From NCBI RefSeq assembly GCF_017875275.1, contig NZ_JAGGML010000001.1, positions 5,105,001-5,169,000 of the forward strand: 64,000 nt of DNA. The letters are read 5' to 3'. A program made the translations under genes and the position numbers. Below, piece by piece: positions 19,295-27,569 of this stretch (positions within the stretch are counted from its first letter, which is position 1; every line of letters starts with the position of its first letter). The stretch is from Xanthobacter flavus (lineage in GTDB: Bacteria > Pseudomonadota > Alphaproteobacteria > Rhizobiales > Xanthobacteraceae). The notes beneath the pieces were generated by a model, which was not told the origin of the DNA, searched no databases, and worked only from the letters and a program-made list of their open reading frames with translations.

Positions 19295-19323
19295 CTTCTA
19301 GAGGAGCACGGCGCGGGCGTCAA
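19295..19323 (-). promoter_or_regulatory. promoter of rplM-rpsI
   Basis: On the minus strand TTGACG (19323-19318) and TAGAAG (19300-19295) are separated by exactly 17 bases, with an AT-rich stretch upstream. About 65 bases of leader separate the -10 from the rplM start codon. In that leader GTCGGAC and GTCCGAC form a 7-bp inverted repeat, so a structured leader is possible. Confidence 0.6.
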
Positions 19324-19423
19324 CGCAGAGCCACAATGAAAAGCATAGCGAAAACATATGGTTATAAAAATGGTGCAATAACACCACTAAAATTCCCGCG
19401 TTTTCGCATTGCCTTGGCCTCCA

Positions 19424-19870
19424 TCACGCCTTCGGCTGATCCGGGATCGAGTAGGTCGCAACGCAGTGCGCGACCAGTTCGTCGTCCCCCGGCCCGCGGA
19501 TGCCCACCTCGCCGACCGCGAGCCGCTTGCCGAGCTTGATGATGCGGGCATCGCCAAACAGCGGGCCGGGCGCGGGCTTGCGCAGGAAATTGATGGAGAG
19601 GTTCGTCGTCACCGCCAGCGCCACCGGGCCGATCTGCGCGAGGAGCGCCACATAGACCGCCACGTCCGCGAGCGCCATCATGGCCGGCCCCGAGATGGTG
19701 CCGCCCGGCCGCAGGTGGCTCTCATCAGCATCGAGGCGCACCGTCGCGGTCTTGAGGCCCACGCGCTCCACATGGTGGGCGCGGCCCGGCCCGAAGGCCT
19801 GGGGAAATTCGGCCGCGAGGAAGGCGTCGAGTTCCTTCACCGTCATCACCACATCCCGCGCCGCAGTCAT
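19424..19870 (-). CDS. PaaI-family acyl-CoA thioesterase (hotdog fold)
   Basis: This 148-residue hotdog-fold protein has LRPGGTISGPAMMALADVAVYVALLA, the conserved region around the catalytic Asp of PaaI/YbgC-type thioesterases, and NLSINFLRKPAPGPLFGDARI as the second conserved strand pair. It should hydrolyse an acyl-CoA, substrate unknown. The ATG at 19870 has AGGAGA upstream at suitable distance. It reads toward rplM and is separated from it by the rplM promoter region; the divergent gene is a crotonase-family protein. Confidence 0.88.
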   Translation of the reverse strand: MTAARDVVMTVKELDAFLAAEFPQAFGPGRAHHVERVGLKTATVRLDADESHLRPGGTISGPAMMALADVAVYVALLAQIGPVALAVTTNLSINFLRKPAPGPLFGDARIIKLGKRLAVGEVGIRGPGDDELVAHCVATYSIPDQPKA

Positions 19871-19969
19871 CCCGCACTGTCTCCTGCCCTGCCCCGGCTC
19901 GCGCCGGACGCCGCTTGTGAATAGGATAGCGGTCGGAACGTCAAATCCGGAACCACCAAGGGAAATATC

Positions 19970-20791
19970 GTGCCCGCGACAGCCGCCGTGAATGCCGCCC
20001 AGCCATCGCCCGTCACGCGCTTCGACGATGCCGGGGTCGTGACGCTGACCCTCTCGCGGCCAGCGCAGCGCAATTCCCTGTCGGAGGCCATGATGGCAGC
20101 GCTCACGGTCACGCTGGCCGAGGTGGCAGCCGATCCATCCGCGCGCGCCGTGGTACTCGCGGCAGAAGGGCCAGTCTATTCCGCCGGACATGACCTGAAG
20201 GAGATCCAGACGCATCGTTCGGACCCGGATCGCGGCCGCGCCTATTTCGAGGATGTTCTGAAGCGCTGCGCCACGCTGATGACGGCCATCGTCCGCCTGC
20301 CCCAGCCGGTCATCGCGGCCGTGGAGGGCATGGCGACCGCCGCCGGTTGCCAGCTGGTGGCGAGCTGTGATCTCGCGGTCGCCGGCGACAAGGCGCGCTT
20401 CTGCACACCGGGCGTCAACATCGGCCTGTTCTGCCACACGCCCATGGTGGCGCTCTCGCGCAACCTCTCCCGCAAGCACGCCATGGAGATGCTGCTGCTC
20501 GGCGACTGGACCGAGGCGGACGACGCCCTGCGCATGGGCCTCGTCAACCGCGTCGTGCCGGCCGGCGACGCGCTGACGACCGCCCAGGCCCTCGCCCGCA
20601 AGATCGCGGAGAAGTCACAGGTGCCGGTGAAGCTCGGCAAGGCGGCCTTCTACGCGCAGGTCGAGCTGGGCCTCGACGACGCTTATGCCTATGCGTCGCG
20701 CGTCATGGCCGAGAACATGCTGGCCCGCGACGCGGACGAAGGCATCTCGGCGGTTCTCGCCAAGCGCCCTGCCCAATGGGAAGATCGCTGA
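19970..20791 (+). CDS. enoyl-CoA hydratase/isomerase family protein (ECHDC3-like)
   Basis: This 273-residue crotonase-fold protein starts at a GTG with AAGGGA upstream. The CoA/oxyanion-hole segment VYSAGHDLKEI is present, and TPGVNIGLFCHTPMVAL is typical of ECHDC3-like members. The two glutamates used for hydration in classical enoyl-CoA hydratase are replaced: the first region reads AGCQLVASCD (Gln) and the second TPGVNIG (Gly). It probably does not hydrate enoyl-CoA in the usual way, and another crotonase-fold reaction or binding role is likely. Confidence 0.87.
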   Translation: MPATAAVNAAQPSPVTRFDDAGVVTLTLSRPAQRNSLSEAMMAALTVTLAEVAADPSARAVVLAAEGPVYSAGHDLKEIQTHRSDPDRGRAYFEDVLKRCATLMTAIVRLPQPVIAAVEGMATAAGCQLVASCDLAVAGDKARFCTPGVNIGLFCHTPMVALSRNLSRKHAMEMLLLGDWTEADDALRMGLVNRVVPAGDALTTAQALARKIAEKSQVPVKLGKAAFYAQVELGLDDAYAYASRVMAENMLARDADEGISAVLAKRPAQWEDR

Positions 20792-20875
20792 TTCCCGTTT
20801 ACATTCCATAAACCATGATCTGGCTCTCTGTATGAGACTGGCGCGTCGTGCGCCCGAGTCGCGGGAGGGCGGCGC

Positions 20876-22399
20876 ATGTCTCATCTGGAGACGACGCACC
20901 TTGAGATGACCGATGCGGCCGGCTCCGATGCCGGTCTCGCACCTGTCCGGCTGGCATGGCGCCCGAGCGTCTGGCAGGCGGCGTGGATCGTCTTCGCCCT
21001 CATCGCACTCGCCTCCTTCCTTCCCTTGCGGTTTTCGGCCACCACCATCCTGGCCTTCGAGGTCGGCACCCAGCCGCCCGCCGGCGCCATGCGCGGGGTG
21101 GCGCAGATGCTGGGCTCGCGTGAACTCGCCTACGACGCCGTGCGCCAGCTGCCGGACACGGATGTCCGACGGATCGCGGCCGGCGGTCTGGCCGGCTGGC
21201 TGGGCATCACTCGCGCCGGAACGGAAGGGCGCTCGGAGGCCGTCGCCGCCGCATGGCGCCTCATGGAAAATCTCGACGTGGCGCCGGCCCAGGGCGGGCG
21301 GGCGCTGCGGATCACCGTCTCCGCCGCAACGCCCGGCCTCGCCGTCCGGGTCGCCGATGCCTACGTCTCCGCCTTTCTCTCGCTGGACCGCGATACGCGG
21401 GTCGGACAGGAAGAGCCCTCACTGCTCCCGGTCGCCCGGCGGGGCGAAGCGGGGCGGGCCTCGTTCGTGCCGGAGCCGCCTGGTCCCCTCGCGCTTGGTC
21501 TTCTGGGCGTCGCGGCCGCTTTGCTCCTGATCGCCCATCGCACCCTGAACCGCCCCGCCGAGGTGGAAGGGGTGGTAGACGGCGCCGTTCTTCCGGTCGA
21601 GCTGACCGACAGCCATCGCATCACCTGGATCGGCGGTCCCGAAGGCGCGGGGCTCGATGCCGAGGCGGCCGTCGGGCGCCTGGTCGCCCACCTCGCCTCG
21701 CCGACCGGCACCGCGCGCCTCATTCTCCTGACCTCCGAGGACCTTCCGGAATCTTCCGCGACCTGCGCGGTCTCGCTGGCGCGCCGCCTGTCGGAAGAGG
21801 CCGGCGTGGCGCTTGTGGCCCTCGACGGCAGCGCCGAGAGTCTGGCCGCCCTGGTCTCCGACCCTTGGGCGCCGGGGATGAGCGAGCTTCTGTTCGGCGT
21901 CGCCGGATTCGGAGAGACGATCCATCGCGACGCCCGCTCGCGCGCCCACGTCATCCCGCCCGGCCGCGACGTGTTGTCCGGGTCCGCCGTGGTGGGCGCA
22001 GAGCGCCTCGCGCTGGTGCTCGAAGCCCTCAAGCGGACCTATGATTTCGTCGTGGTCGCCGCCCCCAGCCTGTCCGCGGCCCGCGGCGGACGCCGGCTCG
22101 CCGGCCTCGATCCGCTCGTCGTCTGCCTCAATGCCGATGATGCGCCCCCGACGGCAGCCGTCGAGACCTTCGATGCGCTCGCCGACAAGAAGTTCGGGCG
22201 GGTGGTGATGATGTGCCTCGCCGCCGGGCCGCAACAGCAAGAGACACCGGATGGTGAGGAGCGCCTCACCGTGCCGAGCATCGACGCCGAACGGCCTGAG
22301 CCGCCGACAGTCGCGCCGCACAGCCGTCCGAATGTCACGTCTCAGGCCTTGCCCGAAGCTCCGCCGCTGCCGCCGGAGCGCCTGGCCGGCGCCGCCTGA
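20876..22399 (+). CDS. Wzz/BY-kinase-like polysaccharide co-polymerase with degenerate ATPase domain
   Basis: This 507-residue protein has membrane helices at about 34-52 and 203-221, enclosing a periplasmic region of about 150 residues as in polysaccharide co-polymerases. The cytoplasmic part (about 240-430) has the layout of a bacterial tyrosine kinase, but its motifs are lost. The expected P-loop reads LTSEDLPESSATCA (no GxGKS), the second Walker-type strand reads VALVALDGS, and the Walker B-like strand YDFVVVAAPS has Ala for Asp. The C-terminus is Pro/Glu-rich with no tyrosine cluster. It is a single gene with its own terminator, and no glycosyltransferases are nearby. Confidence 0.75.
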   Translation: MSHLETTHLEMTDAAGSDAGLAPVRLAWRPSVWQAAWIVFALIALASFLPLRFSATTILAFEVGTQPPAGAMRGVAQMLGSRELAYDAVRQLPDTDVRRIAAGGLAGWLGITRAGTEGRSEAVAAAWRLMENLDVAPAQGGRALRITVSAATPGLAVRVADAYVSAFLSLDRDTRVGQEEPSLLPVARRGEAGRASFVPEPPGPLALGLLGVAAALLLIAHRTLNRPAEVEGVVDGAVLPVELTDSHRITWIGGPEGAGLDAEAAVGRLVAHLASPTGTARLILLTSEDLPESSATCAVSLARRLSEEAGVALVALDGSAESLAALVSDPWAPGMSELLFGVAGFGETIHRDARSRAHVIPPGRDVLSGSAVVGAERLALVLEALKRTYDFVVVAAPSLSAARGGRRLAGLDPLVVCLNADDAPPTAAVETFDALADKKFGRVVMMCLAAGPQQQETPDGEERLTVPSIDAERPEPPTVAPHSRPNVTSQALPEAPPLPPERLAGAA

Positions 22400-22421
22400 G
22401 TTTCACGATTGCAGCGATGAA

Positions 22422-22447
22422 AGGCCCGGCCCAGCCGGGTCTTTTTT
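22422..22447 (+). terminator. intrinsic terminator
   Basis: An 8-bp GC stem (GGCCCGGC / GCCGGGTC, one G-T pair) is followed by six T residues. It begins 23 bases after the stop codon of the Wzz-like gene. Confidence 0.85.
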
Positions 22448-22516
22448 CGTTCACGACCGCAATCAAGATGACGGGTCATGTGATGTTTCAAAACATTGGA
22501 ATAAGCATCTACGGTA

Positions 22517-22729
22517 TCACGGATTTTTATCGGGTCGCTCCATCCAGCGAATGATGAGCGCCGCTGGCAGAACCCACAGGCTGCCGAGGAGGACATAGCA
22601 GACGGTCTGGAGCGCCCAGTGCAGCTCCGTCACACGGCCTTGGGCGAGCGCCATGGCCATCAGCGCCCAGACGACGACCAGCACCAGCATCAGGACGGTA
22701 CCGAAAAGCTTGCGCAGGCGTTGGGGCAT
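22517..22729 (-). CDS. DUF2842 family small membrane protein
   Basis: This 70-residue protein has two membrane helices (about 9-29 and 38-60) and the conserved [15 protein letters not shown]-type segment of DUF2842, an alphaproteobacterial family of unknown function. In many relatives it lies beside heme A synthase or related genes, as here, where the divergent neighbour is ctaA. The start ATG at 22729 matches the family start ([11 protein letters not shown]). Confidence 0.82.
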   Translation of the reverse strand: MPQRLRKLFGTVLMLVLVVVWALMAMALAQGRVTELHWALQTVCYVLLGSLWVLPAALIIRWMERPDKNP

Positions 22730-22873
22730 TCTCGATCACTCCCTGGCCGCTGGGTCGCCTGCTTGCCGAAGGGGCATGCGGCACCCGCTCCCTTGCGCGG
22801 CACACAGGCTCTCTATAACGGATCGATCCGGAGGGGCCACGCAGCAAGACCGCGCACGCGGAGTCGAAATCAC

Positions 22874-23956
22874 ATGTCGCACGCCGAAGCCGTTACCCTG
22901 ATCGCCGACCGCCCCCGCCCCGGGCTCAGGGCCGTCCGCCTGTGGCTCTATTTCGTCGCGGCGCTGATCGTGGCCATGGTCGTCGTGGGTGGCGCCACGC
23001 GCCTCACCGAATCCGGCCTCTCCATTACCGAATGGAAGCCTGTCACCGGCACCCTGCCGCCCCTGTCGCAGGCCGACTGGCAGGCGGAATTCGACCGCTA
23101 CAAGTCCATTCCCCAGTACGAGATCCTGAACAAGGGCATGGGTCTGGAGGCGTTCAAGCGCATCTATTGGTGGGAATGGGGCCACCGGCTGCTCGGCCGT
23201 GTCATCGGCTTCGCCTTCCTCCTGCCCTTCCTCTATTTCGCCGTCCGGGGGGTGCTGCGCGGATCATTGCTCGCGAAGTGCCTCGGGCTGTTCGCCCTCG
23301 GCGGGCTGCAGGGCGCGGTCGGCTGGTGGATGGTGGCGTCTGGCCTGACGGAGCGGGTCTCCGTCAGCCAGTATCGCCTGGCCGTCCATCTCACCCTCGC
23401 ATGCGTGATCCTCGCAGCCATCGTCGCCGTCGCCCGATCTCTCGCCGGTGAGGAGCGGCAGGCGGTCACCGGCCGCGTGCGGCTGACGGCACGCGTCCTC
23501 GTGGGGCTCGTGCTGGTGCAGATCTTTGCCGGTGGACTGGTGGCCGGGCTCGACGCCGGCATGGCCTACAATACCTGGCCCCTGATGGATGGACGCTTCA
23601 TCCCCGGAGGCGAGCAGCTTGGCGCCATGTCGCCCTTCTGGCGCAACCTGTTCGAGAATGCGCTGACGGTGCAGTTCGATCACCGCATGATGGCCTACGC
23701 CTTGTGGGCGCTCAGCCTGCTCCACGCGCTCAACGCCATGCGCGACGGCGGCCGGGCGGCGAAGCGGGCGTGGATCCTGTTCGCGCTTGTCACGGCGCAG
23801 GCGGCGCTCGGCATCCTGACGCTGATCCATCAGGTGCCCATCGACATCGCACTGGCGCACCAGTTCGGCGCGACGATCGTGCTGATTTACGCCGTGGTGC
23901 ATGTGAGCGGCCTCGCTGATCCGGAGGCCGCCCGGACGATAAAGGCCGCCGCCTAG
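22874..23956 (+). CDS. ctaA: heme A synthase (Cox15/CtaA)
   Basis: This 360-residue protein with eight membrane helices oxidises the C8 methyl of heme O to give heme A for aa3-type oxidases. The four conserved heme-ligand histidines are visible in [32 protein letters not shown] and [30 protein letters not shown] is the diagnostic N-terminal stretch (residues about 35-55). Length and motifs fit the alphaproteobacterial type 2 family. The ATG at 22874 fits the usual start, since no conserved sequence precedes it. Confidence 0.95.
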   Translation: MSHAEAVTLIADRPRPGLRAVRLWLYFVAALIVAMVVVGGATRLTESGLSITEWKPVTGTLPPLSQADWQAEFDRYKSIPQYEILNKGMGLEAFKRIYWWEWGHRLLGRVIGFAFLLPFLYFAVRGVLRGSLLAKCLGLFALGGLQGAVGWWMVASGLTERVSVSQYRLAVHLTLACVILAAIVAVARSLAGEERQAVTGRVRLTARVLVGLVLVQIFAGGLVAGLDAGMAYNTWPLMDGRFIPGGEQLGAMSPFWRNLFENALTVQFDHRMMAYALWALSLLHALNAMRDGGRAAKRAWILFALVTAQAALGILTLIHQVPIDIALAHQFGATIVLIYAVVHVSGLADPEAARTIKAAA

Positions 23957-23964
23957 AGCGCGAT

Positions 23965-23991
23965 CCGATAAGATTGAATCAATCTGATCGG
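23965..23991. terminator. inverted repeat between convergent ctaA and lrgB
   Basis: Two 13-base arms (CCGATAAGATTGA and TCAATCTGATCGG, one mismatch) surround a single base in the 43-bp gap between two convergent genes. It could act as a bidirectional terminator. It also resembles AT-containing palindromic repeats spread through Hyphomicrobiales genomes. Confidence 0.5.
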
Positions 23992-23999
23992 TGCGTGCT

Positions 24000-24695
24000 C
24001 TAGACCAGCGCCGCGACGAGCGGCGCGATCATCACATTGAACAGACCGGCCAGCACCATCACGAGACCGGCGATGGAGCCTTCCTCCCCGCCTATCTGGT
24101 GCGCCCGGGCGACCCCCGCGCCATGGGCACCCATGCCGAACAGCGCCCCGCGGGCCAGCGAAGAGCGCAGCGGCATCACCTTCAGCACCACCTCGCCCAG
24201 CGCCGCACCGCAAATGCCGGTGAGGATGACGAACACGGCGGTGAGGTCCGGCACGCCGCCGATGTCGCTGGAAACCGCCATCGCGAAGGGGGTGGAGGTG
24301 GAGCGCGGCATCAGGCTGAGGCCGATGGAATCGCTCAGTCCCAAAAGATGCGCGAGGGCCAGCGCCGTCCCCATGGCGAGGGTGCTCCCCACCGCGACTC
24401 CGACCAGCAGCACCGGCCAGTAGCGGCGGATCAGCGCGCGCTGCTCATAGATGGGAATGGCGAAGGCGACCGTGGCCGGCCCCATCATCAGCAGCAGCCA
24501 GCGGGTGCCGGCGATGTATTCGCCGTAGCCGGCATGCAGGCTGAGCGCTACGGCGCCGACACCGATGGGTGTCAGCAGCAGCGGAGACGTCCACCAGAAG
24601 CGCCAGCGCTGGCCGATGGCTCGCGCAATGAGGTAGGAGCCGATGGTGACGGCGGACCACAACAGTGTCGCGAAAAGCGGATCATGCATCGGCAT
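24000..24695 (-). CDS. lrgB: LrgB/CidB family membrane protein
   Basis: This 231-residue protein has six to eight hydrophobic segments and the LrgB signature SLMPRSTSTPFAMAVSSDIGGVPDL, followed by AHGAGVARAHQIGGEEGSIAGL near the C-terminus (shown here only in part as conserved blocks). LrgA/LrgB pairs modulate murein hydrolase export or transport of pyruvate and glycolate-like acids in other organisms. The start at 24695 has GGGAGG upstream and overlaps lrgA by 14 bases. Confidence 0.9.
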   Translation of the reverse strand: MPMHDPLFATLLWSAVTIGSYLIARAIGQRWRFWWTSPLLLTPIGVGAVALSLHAGYGEYIAGTRWLLLMMGPATVAFAIPIYEQRALIRRYWPVLLVGVAVGSTLAMGTALALAHLLGLSDSIGLSLMPRSTSTPFAMAVSSDIGGVPDLTAVFVILTGICGAALGEVVLKVMPLRSSLARGALFGMGAHGAGVARAHQIGGEEGSIAGLVMVLAGLFNVMIAPLVAALV

Positions 24696-25122
24696 GGCAC
24701 GCCTCCCGCGACAGGCGCTGGGTCCAGCGCCAGCACAGGTCGACGGCGAGAGCCGTACCGCCCATCACCATCACGGTGCCGAGCAGGATCACCGCCGCGA
24801 TCTTCAGGCCGTCGAGGCCGATGAGTTCCTTGTGATCCAGCACGGCCATGACGGCGGGGACGAAGAACAGCAGCATCTCCGCCAGAAGCCAGGAGGCTCC
24901 GCGCCGCACGCTGGCCGGACGCAGCCAGCCGCTCGCCAGCAGGGCGAGGACGACCACCATGCCCACGATGCCGCCCGGAACCGGCAGCTTCACCAGCCGA
25001 ACCACAGCCTCTCCCGCCACCCAGAAGGCGGCCAGCACGGCGAGCTGCGCCACCATGCTGCGGTGCAGCGCGAAGCGGATGGTGCGGAGAAGAGGCTTGG
25101 GGGCAGTGCGAATCTGGGACAT
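24682..25122 (-). CDS. lrgA: LrgA/CidA family membrane protein
   Basis: This 146-residue holin-like protein has four hydrophobic stretches. LPVPGGIVGMVVVLALLASG and LLFFVPAVMAVLDHKELIG are the conserved CidA/LrgA segments. It acts with LrgB, encoded next and overlapping by 14 bases. The start at 25122 (MSQIRTAPKP) precedes the conserved part by a short cytoplasmic tail, and an upstream in-frame codon at 25203 lies inside the shared promoter. It is divergent from a LysR regulator that probably controls it. Confidence 0.88.
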   Translation of the reverse strand: MSQIRTAPKPLLRTIRFALHRSMVAQLAVLAAFWVAGEAVVRLVKLPVPGGIVGMVVVLALLASGWLRPASVRRGASWLLAEMLLFFVPAVMAVLDHKELIGLDGLKIAAVILLGTVMVMGGTALAVDLCWRWTQRLSREACHADA

Positions 25123-25202
25123 GGCTGGCACCTCCAGTGCCGATGCCAGTAAGATAGTATGCACCGCAGCATGATGAAAATGAATTGATTGCATAAAGAC
25201 CA

Positions 25203-25225
25203 TTCCATATAGGCATCATATGGAA
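25203..25225. promoter_or_regulatory. palindrome overlapping the LysR start codon, probable operator
   Basis: TTCCATAT-N7-ATATGGAA is a perfect 8-bp inverted repeat that contains a T-N11-A LysR box (25208-25220). The ATG of the divergent LysR gene lies inside its right arm. A second imperfect site, ATGC-N6-GCAT, is at 25159-25172, nearer lrgA. This layout fits autorepression of the regulator and activation of lrgA. Confidence 0.6.
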
Positions 25226-26110
25226 CTTCGCACGCTGAGGGCTTTCGTCGAGGTGGTGCGGCAGGGCGGGTTCTCGCCGGCCGCCAAGGTGCTCAATGCC
25301 ACCCAACCCACCATCTCCAAGGCCGTGAAGCAGCTGGAGGACGAATTGGGCGTGCCGCTGCTCGACCGCATCGGCCATCGCAGCCAGCTCACCGCCGCTG
25401 GCGAGATCGTCTACCGCCGCGCCTTGACCTTGCTGGCCGAACGCGAGGGGCTCGTCGCCGAACTGGAGGATCTCAGGGGCCTCCGGCGCGGCAGCCTGCG
25501 GCTTGGCCTTCCCCCGCTTGGGGCAAGCACGCTGTTCGCGCCCCTGTTCGCGGTCTTCCGCTCGCGCTACCCGGGCATCGAGATCCGCCTCACCGAGCAC
25601 GGCTCCAAGCGGCTGGAGGAAATGCTTCTGGAAGGCGAAGTGGAACTCGCCGGGTCCCTCCTCCCCGCCAAGGACGGCTTCGACGGTCAGGGCGTGCGCC
25701 GCGAGCCGCTGATGGCCGTGCTGCCCTTGAGCCACCCTCTTGCAGGGCGGGATCGGGTGACGATCGCCGATCTTGCGGCCTCCCCCTTCATCCTGTTCGA
25801 AGGCGGCTTCGCGCTGAATCAGGTGCTGGAGGACGCCTGCGCCCGCAACGGCTTCGCGCCGCAGGTGGCAGCAAGGAGCGGGCAGATCGACTTCATCGTG
25901 GAGATCGCGGGCGCGGGACTCGGGGTGGCATTCCTGCCAAAGACCATTGCCTACCAGCGCCGCACGCCGGCGGTGCGCCTGTCCGAACTCGCGGAGCCCG
26001 GCACCGAATGGCACATGGCCATCGTCTGGCGGAAGGGCAGCTATCTGTCCCATGCCGCCCGCGCCTGGCTGGAGCTGACGCGGGAGGTCTATGGCGACGG
26101 GAACGGCTGA
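25220..26110 (+). CDS. LysR family transcriptional regulator, likely of lrgAB
   Basis: This 296-residue protein has an N-terminal winged helix-turn-helix (residues 1-60, GGFSPAAKVLNATQPTISKA) and a C-terminal effector-binding domain (about 90-290). It is divergent from lrgA, a common arrangement for CidR-like regulators that sense acetate or related overflow metabolites. The ATG at 25220 is certain because MELRTLRAFVEVVR is the canonical start of the DNA-binding domain, even though it overlaps a palindrome. It converges on metY. Confidence 0.93.
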   Translation: MELRTLRAFVEVVRQGGFSPAAKVLNATQPTISKAVKQLEDELGVPLLDRIGHRSQLTAAGEIVYRRALTLLAEREGLVAELEDLRGLRRGSLRLGLPPLGASTLFAPLFAVFRSRYPGIEIRLTEHGSKRLEEMLLEGEVELAGSLLPAKDGFDGQGVRREPLMAVLPLSHPLAGRDRVTIADLAASPFILFEGGFALNQVLEDACARNGFAPQVAARSGQIDFIVEIAGAGLGVAFLPKTIAYQRRTPAVRLSELAEPGTEWHMAIVWRKGSYLSHAARAWLELTREVYGDGNG

Positions 26111-26157
26111 ATGCTTCGCGCCCAAGAAGCCGGGGGAAAGAAACCGGGGGGCCGAAA

Positions 26158-26185
26158 CCGCGCGGACTCGAGGGAGCCCGCGCGG
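26158..26185 (-). terminator. GC hairpin after metY
   Basis: CCGCGCGG-N12-CCGCGCGG forms a perfect 8-bp stem 8 bases after the metY stop, followed on the minus strand by only three T residues. It may end transcription of metY weakly or protect its mRNA 3' end. Confidence 0.4.
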
Positions 26186-26193
26186 AAGGAAGA

Positions 26194-27498
26194 TCAGATC
26201 TTCGCCAGCGCCTGATCGAGGTCGCCGATGATGTCCGCCGCGTCCTCGATGCCGATGGACAGGCGCACGACCTCGGGCCCCGCGCCCGCCGCCGTCTTGC
26301 CGTCGTCGGTGAGCTGGCGATGGGTGGTCGAGGCGGGATGGATGATGAGCGAGCGGGTGTCACCGATGTTGGCGAGGTGCGAGAACAGCTCGACGTTCGA
26401 CACCAGCTTCACGCCCGCCTCGTAGCCGCCCTTGAGGCCGAAGGTGAACACCGCGCCGGCGCCCTTGGGCAGGTATTTCTGCGCCAGCGCGTGGTATTTG
26501 TCGCTCGCAAGGCCGGGATAGCTCACCCAGGACACCTTGGGGTGCGCGGCGAGCCACTCGGCCACCTTCTGCGCATTCTCGCTGTGCCGCTGCATGCGCA
26601 GGGCCAGCGTCTCGATACCGGTCAGGATCAGGAAGGCATTGAACGGCGAGAGCGCCGGCCCGAGATCGCGCAAGCCCAGCACGCGCGCGGCGATGGCGAA
26701 GGCGAAGTTACCGAACGTCTCATGCAGCACCATGCCGGAATATTCCGGCCGCGGCTCGCTCAGGAACGGATAGCGGCCCGACGCCGACCAGTCGAACGTG
26801 CCCGCATCCACGATCACGCCGCCGATGGAATTGCCGTGACCGCCCAGGAACTTGGTGGCGGAGTGCACGACAATGTCGGCACCGTCCTTGATGGGCTGCC
26901 AGAGGTACGGCGTCGCCAGGGTGTTGTCGACGATGAGCGGCACGCCCGCCTTCTTCGCGATGGCGGAGATGGCCGCGACATCGGTCACCACGCCGCCCGG
27001 ATTGGCGATGGACTCGATGAAGATCGCCTTGGTCTTCGGCGTCACCGCACGCTCGAAGGACGACACGTCATCCGGATCAGCCCAGACCACGTTCCAGCCG
27101 AAGCTCTTGAAGGCATGAGAGAACTGGTTGATCGAGCCGCCATAGAGCTTGCGCGAGGCGATGAACTCGTCCCCGGGCGTCAGCAGCGTGTGGAACACGA
27201 GGTGCTGGGCCGCATGGCCGGAGGCGACCGCAAGGGCCGCGGTGCCGCCCTCCAGCGCCGCGACGCGCTCTTCCAGCACCGCATTGGTGGGGTTGGTGAT
27301 GCGGGTATAGATGTTGCCGAACGCCTGCAGGCCGAACAGCGAGGCCGCATGATCCACGTCGTCGAACACGAACGAGGTGGTCTGGTAGATTGGTGTCGCG
27401 CGCGCGCCCGTGGTCGGATCGGGCTGGGCGCCGGCGTGGATGGCGAGGGTTGAAAAACCAGGCTCGTGCGGGGCCGCGGGGGTGTTGTCGTCGGACAT
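26194..27498 (-). CDS. metY: O-acetylhomoserine aminocarboxypropyltransferase (sulfhydrylase)
   Basis: This 434-residue PLP enzyme of the Cys/Met metabolism family starts MSDDNTPAAPHEPGFSTLAI. It has YTRITNPTNAVLEERVAALEGG and the PLP-lysine motif HSATKFLGGHGNSIGG. The length (about 430, longer than cystathionine enzymes) is typical of O-acetylhomoserine sulfhydrylase, which makes homocysteine from O-acetylhomoserine and sulfide. It follows a CoA-binding protein gene in the same orientation, a pairing seen in many alphaproteobacteria. No SAM riboswitch is visible in the 71-base gap upstream. Confidence 0.93.
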   Translation of the reverse strand: MSDDNTPAAPHEPGFSTLAIHAGAQPDPTTGARATPIYQTTSFVFDDVDHAASLFGLQAFGNIYTRITNPTNAVLEERVAALEGGTAALAVASGHAAQHLVFHTLLTPGDEFIASRKLYGGSINQFSHAFKSFGWNVVWADPDDVSSFERAVTPKTKAIFIESIANPGGVVTDVAAISAIAKKAGVPLIVDNTLATPYLWQPIKDGADIVVHSATKFLGGHGNSIGGVIVDAGTFDWSASGRYPFLSEPRPEYSGMVLHETFGNFAFAIAARVLGLRDLGPALSPFNAFLILTGIETLALRMQRHSENAQKVAEWLAAHPKVSWVSYPGLASDKYHALAQKYLPKGAGAVFTFGLKGGYEAGVKLVSNVELFSHLANIGDTRSLIIHPASTTHRQLTDDGKTAAGAGPEVVRLSIGIEDAADIIGDLDQALAKI

Positions 27499-27569
27499 GG
27501 GCGCTCTCTCCGTTAGTGCCAACCTTCTATGCCGGCGGGCTTGGATCGATAATTCCGTACTTCTACCGA

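Noticed and set aside
27499-27569. SAM riboswitch upstream of metY
   Set aside because: The 71-base gap lacks the conserved SAM-II or SAM-I core sequences and is short.
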